Assembly (NCBI GenBank): GCA_020851975.1
Contig: JADZBS010000099.1
Coordinates: 1 to 39,515 of the forward strand
Direction: 5' to 3'
DNA: 39,515 nt
Source: Gammaproteobacteria bacterium
Lineage (GTDB): Bacteria; Pseudomonadota; Gammaproteobacteria; Steroidobacterales; GCA-2729495
In this document: positions 37,404-39,515 of the stretch, piece after piece
Layout of the letters: each line of letters starts with the position of its first letter
Numbering within the stretch: the first letter of the stretch is position 1
Notes under the pieces: model-generated
Seen by the model: only the letters and a program-made list of their open reading frames with translations
Told to the model about the DNA's origin: nothing
Databases searched by the model: none
Program-made: the position numbers and the translations under genes

Positions 37404-37432
37404 ACGGTAGCCCAAGGCGCGCCGGCGGGCAA
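37404..37432 (-). promoter_or_regulatory. Candidate rnpB promoter
   Basis: TTGCCC (37432-37427), a 17-base spacer and TACCGT (37409-37404) lie between the rsmI stop and the RNA. The match is moderate, but the predicted start falls at 37396-37397, the first base of the RNA inferred from structure. Confidence 0.45.
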
Positions 37433-38275
37433 TCAGCCGTCGTCGGTCGGCGCATGCCGGCTGGCCAGGCGGTAGGCCTCGCGCCGCGGCACGCCGGTCA
37501 GCCGCGCGGCGAGCGTCGCGGCCTGCGACGGCGGCAGCTCGGCGGCGAGGACGGCGACGACGCGCTCGATCTCGAGCTGTCCGGCCGGCACCTCCTCCGC
37601 GCCAGCCACGACGATGGTGAACTCGCCACGGTCGCCGGCCGGATCGGCGACCAGGGCGGACCTGACCGCAGCGAGCGAGCCGCCGTAGGTCGTCTCGTGC
37701 AGCTTGGTCAGCTCCCGGGCGAGAAAGGCACGGCGCTCGGCGCCGAAGATCTCCGCAAGATCGGCGAGGGTTTCGCCGATGCGGTGGACGGCTTCGTAGA
37801 ACACCTGGGTATCGGGCTCGTGTCGCAGTGCCTTCAGGCGTTCGCGGCGCGCTGCCGCACGCGCCGGAAGAAAGCCCTCGAAGCGGAAGCGATCCGTCGG
37901 CAGTCCGGCCACCGAGAGTGCGGCGATCGCCGCGCAGCAGCCCGGCACGGCCACCACGGCCAGCCCGCGCTCGCGCGCCGCGGCGACCAGGCGATAGCCG
38001 GGATCGCTGACGAGCGGCGTGCCGGCATCGCTCACCAGCGCCACCGACTCCCCCGCCGTGATGCGATCGAGGAGCGCCGCGACCCGCTCGGCCTCGTTGT
38101 GCTCGTGCAGGGCGCTGAGCCGAGTCGCCACACCGAGCCGCTCGAGCAACCGCCCGGTGCGACGCGTGTCCTCGGCTGCGACCAGGTGCACGCCGCGCAG
38201 GACGGCCACCGCGCGTGAACTGATATCATCGAGGTTGCCGATCGGCGTGGCGACGACGTACAGCGCCGCAGCCAT
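37433..38275 (-). CDS. rsmI: 16S rRNA 2'-O-ribose C1402 methyltransferase RsmI
   Basis: This SAM-dependent tetrapyrrole-methylase-fold enzyme methylates the 2'-O of C1402 in 16S rRNA, the partner mark to RsmH. ATG 38275 (MAAALYVVATPIGNLDDISS) gives 280 aa, the family length; an in-frame start about 22 codons upstream would cross the divergent LpoA gene. Motifs are VATPIGNLDDIS, AEDTRRTGRLL, the SAM loop LVSDAGTPLVSDPGYRLV, AVPGCCAAIAALSVAGLPTD and FYEAVHRIGETL. It is divergent from the LpoA gene with 35 bases between starts, as in E. coli. Confidence 0.96.
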   Translation of the reverse strand: MAAALYVVATPIGNLDDISSRAVAVLRGVHLVAAEDTRRTGRLLERLGVATRLSALHEHNEAERVAALLDRITAGESVALVSDAGTPLVSDPGYRLVAAARERGLAVVAVPGCCAAIAALSVAGLPTDRFRFEGFLPARAAARRERLKALRHEPDTQVFYEAVHRIGETLADLAEIFGAERRAFLARELTKLHETTYGGSLAAVRSALVADPAGDRGEFTIVVAGAEEVPAGQLEIERVVAVLAAELPPSQAATLAARLTGVPRREAYRLASRHAPTDDG

Positions 38276-38310
38276 GGGCTCGGCGTCCGGCCTCCTGTCG
38301 ATTTGATCCG

Positions 38311-39515
38311 ATGGCGTCACTGACAATCCCGACGGATACATGCGCACGCGGCCACGGCCGATCCGCCGGGGCGTTGGCCATGGCCTGCGCCATTGTCGCC
38401 GCTGCCTGCGGGCAGCTACAACCGGCCCCGGGCCCGCCGGCCGATCGCGTCGCGGAGCCGCCGGTACGACCGGCGGTGACGGCGCCAGCGATGCCGGCCA
38501 CCCCCTCCCACCGCCCCGAGGTGACACCGGCCACGCCCCGCATCGCCCTGCTGCTGCCGCTGTCGGGAGCGCAGCGCGCCGTCGCCGAAGCCGTGCGCGA
38601 CGGCTTCATCGCCGCCTGGCTCGCCGATGATGGCCCGGCGCGGGCACCGGTCATGGTGCTCGACGAGGAACAGGGCGGTGCGGTCGGGACCTATCGCCAG
38701 GCCCTCGATGCCGGTGCCGGCATCGTGGTGGGGCCGCTCCTCAAGGAGTCGGCGGCCCAGATCGCCACCGTGGCCGGCACCGTGCCGACGCTGGTGCTGA
38801 ACACCCTCGATGCCGCGACCCCACCGCCGCCCGGACCCTTCTTCCAGTTCGCACTCGCCCCGGAGGACGAAGCGCGCCAGGTGGCCGAGCGGGCCGTGGC
38901 GGAAGGACGGCGCCGCGCGCTCGCGCTCGTGCCGGACAGCGAATGGGGCCGGCGCCTGCTGGCGAGCTTCACCCCGGCGCTCGAAGCCATCGGCGGCACG
39001 GTCCTTGCCCATCACTACTACGACCCGGCCGCCACGGATTTCACCGCGGCGATCGAGCGGCTGTTGCACCTCGACGAGAGCCGCGACCGCCATCGCCGGC
39101 TCGTCGCGAATCTGGGCGTTGCGCTCGAATTCGAGCCTCGACGCCGTGACGACATCGACTTCATATTCATGGCCGCCAGCACCGCGACCGGGCGGCTGAT
39201 CCGCCCGCAACTGCGCTTCCTCGATGCCGGAGACATTCCGACCTATGCGACGTCGGTCATTTACCAGGCAGGCAGCGGCAGCGATGCCGACCTAGATGGT
39301 GTCATGTTCGCCGATGCTCCGGTGCTCGTCGCGCCCGACGAACACGGCCGGGCCATGCAGGCTGCCGTCACCGCACGCTGGCCGGCCGGCGCCATGGCGC
39401 GCCTGCGTTTCTTCGCGCTCGGCTACGACGCCTACGGCCTGGCGGCCTCGCTCGCCGCGGCCCCCGGCGTGCCGGCGGGCCTGGCAGGGCTGAGCGGCAT
39501 GCTCTCGTTCGACAC
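38311..39515 (+). CDS. lpoA: LpoA-like penicillin-binding protein activator (partial)
   Basis: This outer-membrane lipoprotein should stimulate PBP1A from the periplasm. The frame opens at ATG 38311 and runs off the window after 401 codons. A signal peptide ends at a lipobox-like AAAC (AMACAIVAAACGQ, Cys at about 33). A Pro/Ala-rich linker follows, then at about residue 75 the periplasmic-binding-protein fold of the LpoA C-domain: RIALLLPLSGAQRAVAEAVR, then VGPLLKESAAQIA, LVPDSEWGRRLL, DFIFMAASTATGRLIRPQL and FALGYDAYGLA. The N-terminal TPR domain of E. coli LpoA is absent, so this is the short form. It is divergent from rsmI as usual. Confidence 0.88.
   Translation, partial: MASLTIPTDTCARGHGRSAGALAMACAIVAAACGQLQPAPGPPADRVAEPPVRPAVTAPAMPATPSHRPEVTPATPRIALLLPLSGAQRAVAEAVRDGFIAAWLADDGPARAPVMVLDEEQGGAVGTYRQALDAGAGIVVGPLLKESAAQIATVAGTVPTLVLNTLDAATPPPPGPFFQFALAPEDEARQVAERAVAEGRRRALALVPDSEWGRRLLASFTPALEAIGGTVLAHHYYDPAATDFTAAIERLLHLDESRDRHRRLVANLGVALEFEPRRRDDIDFIFMAASTATGRLIRPQLRFLDAGDIPTYATSVIYQAGSGSDADLDGVMFADAPVLVAPDEHGRAMQAAVTARWPAGAMARLRFFALGYDAYGLAASLAAAPGVPAGLAGLSGMLSFD

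Overview
The window is chromosomal DNA of a high-GC gammaproteobacterium. The evidence is a Gram-negative division and cell wall (dcw) cluster ending in lpxC, a meso-DAP-type MurE, ZapD, LpoA, a PilS/PilR/sigma-54 pilin system, and RNase P RNA of bacterial type A. The pilS-sucC neighbourhood and GTAG-type REP hairpins resemble Xanthomonadales, Nevskiales or Steroidobacterales more than enterics. This placement is inferred from gene order and from memory, not from a search. Almost all of it is core genome.

Layout. (1) 1-2250: three tandem 55-bp repeats carrying a GTAG-type hairpin, then sucD and sucC on the minus strand, with a fourth inverted copy of the hairpin in the sucC/sucD junction. (2) 2455-10930, plus strand: pilS-pilR, a sigma-54 promoter, a major type IV pilin with a strong terminator, then pilB-pilC-pilD-coaE. 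(3) 11055-11858: zapD, convergent with mutT. (4) 11845-16137, minus strand: mutT, secA (TTG start) and an M23 peptidase gene preceded by a clear GEMM (cyclic di-GMP-I type) riboswitch at 16261-16351. (5) 16420-16734: a DciA-like DUF721 gene, convergent with lpxC. (6) 16731-35602, minus strand: the complete dcw cluster, transcribed mraZ-rsmH-ftsL-ftsI-murE-murF-mraY-murD-ftsW-murG-murC-murB-ddl-ftsQ-ftsA-ftsZ-lpxC. It has a near-consensus promoter and four 10-bp-spaced MraZ boxes. Ten of its junctions are 4-base start/stop overlaps. (7) 35603-36222: a gene-poor stretch with several perfect hairpins and a 49-codon remnant-like frame. (8) 36223-36902: a VapBC toxin-antitoxin pair. (9) 37028-37396: rnpB, minus strand. 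(10) rsmI (minus), divergent from an LpoA-type lipoprotein gene that runs off the right edge.

How the parts relate. The left third builds and regulates type IV pili. The middle and right parts make peptidoglycan precursors, assemble the divisome, commit lipid A synthesis and export proteins. The M23 peptidase and LpoA act on or regulate peptidoglycan in the envelope.

The most interesting signal is the riboswitch on the minus strand between the DUF721 gene and the M23 gene. It places an envelope hydrolase-like protein under apparent cyclic dinucleotide control, a few kilobases from a PilB whose N-terminus looks like a cyclic-di-GMP-binding MshEN domain. The same M23 protein has Asn in place of the first His of the HxH motif, so it may be a regulator rather than an active enzyme.
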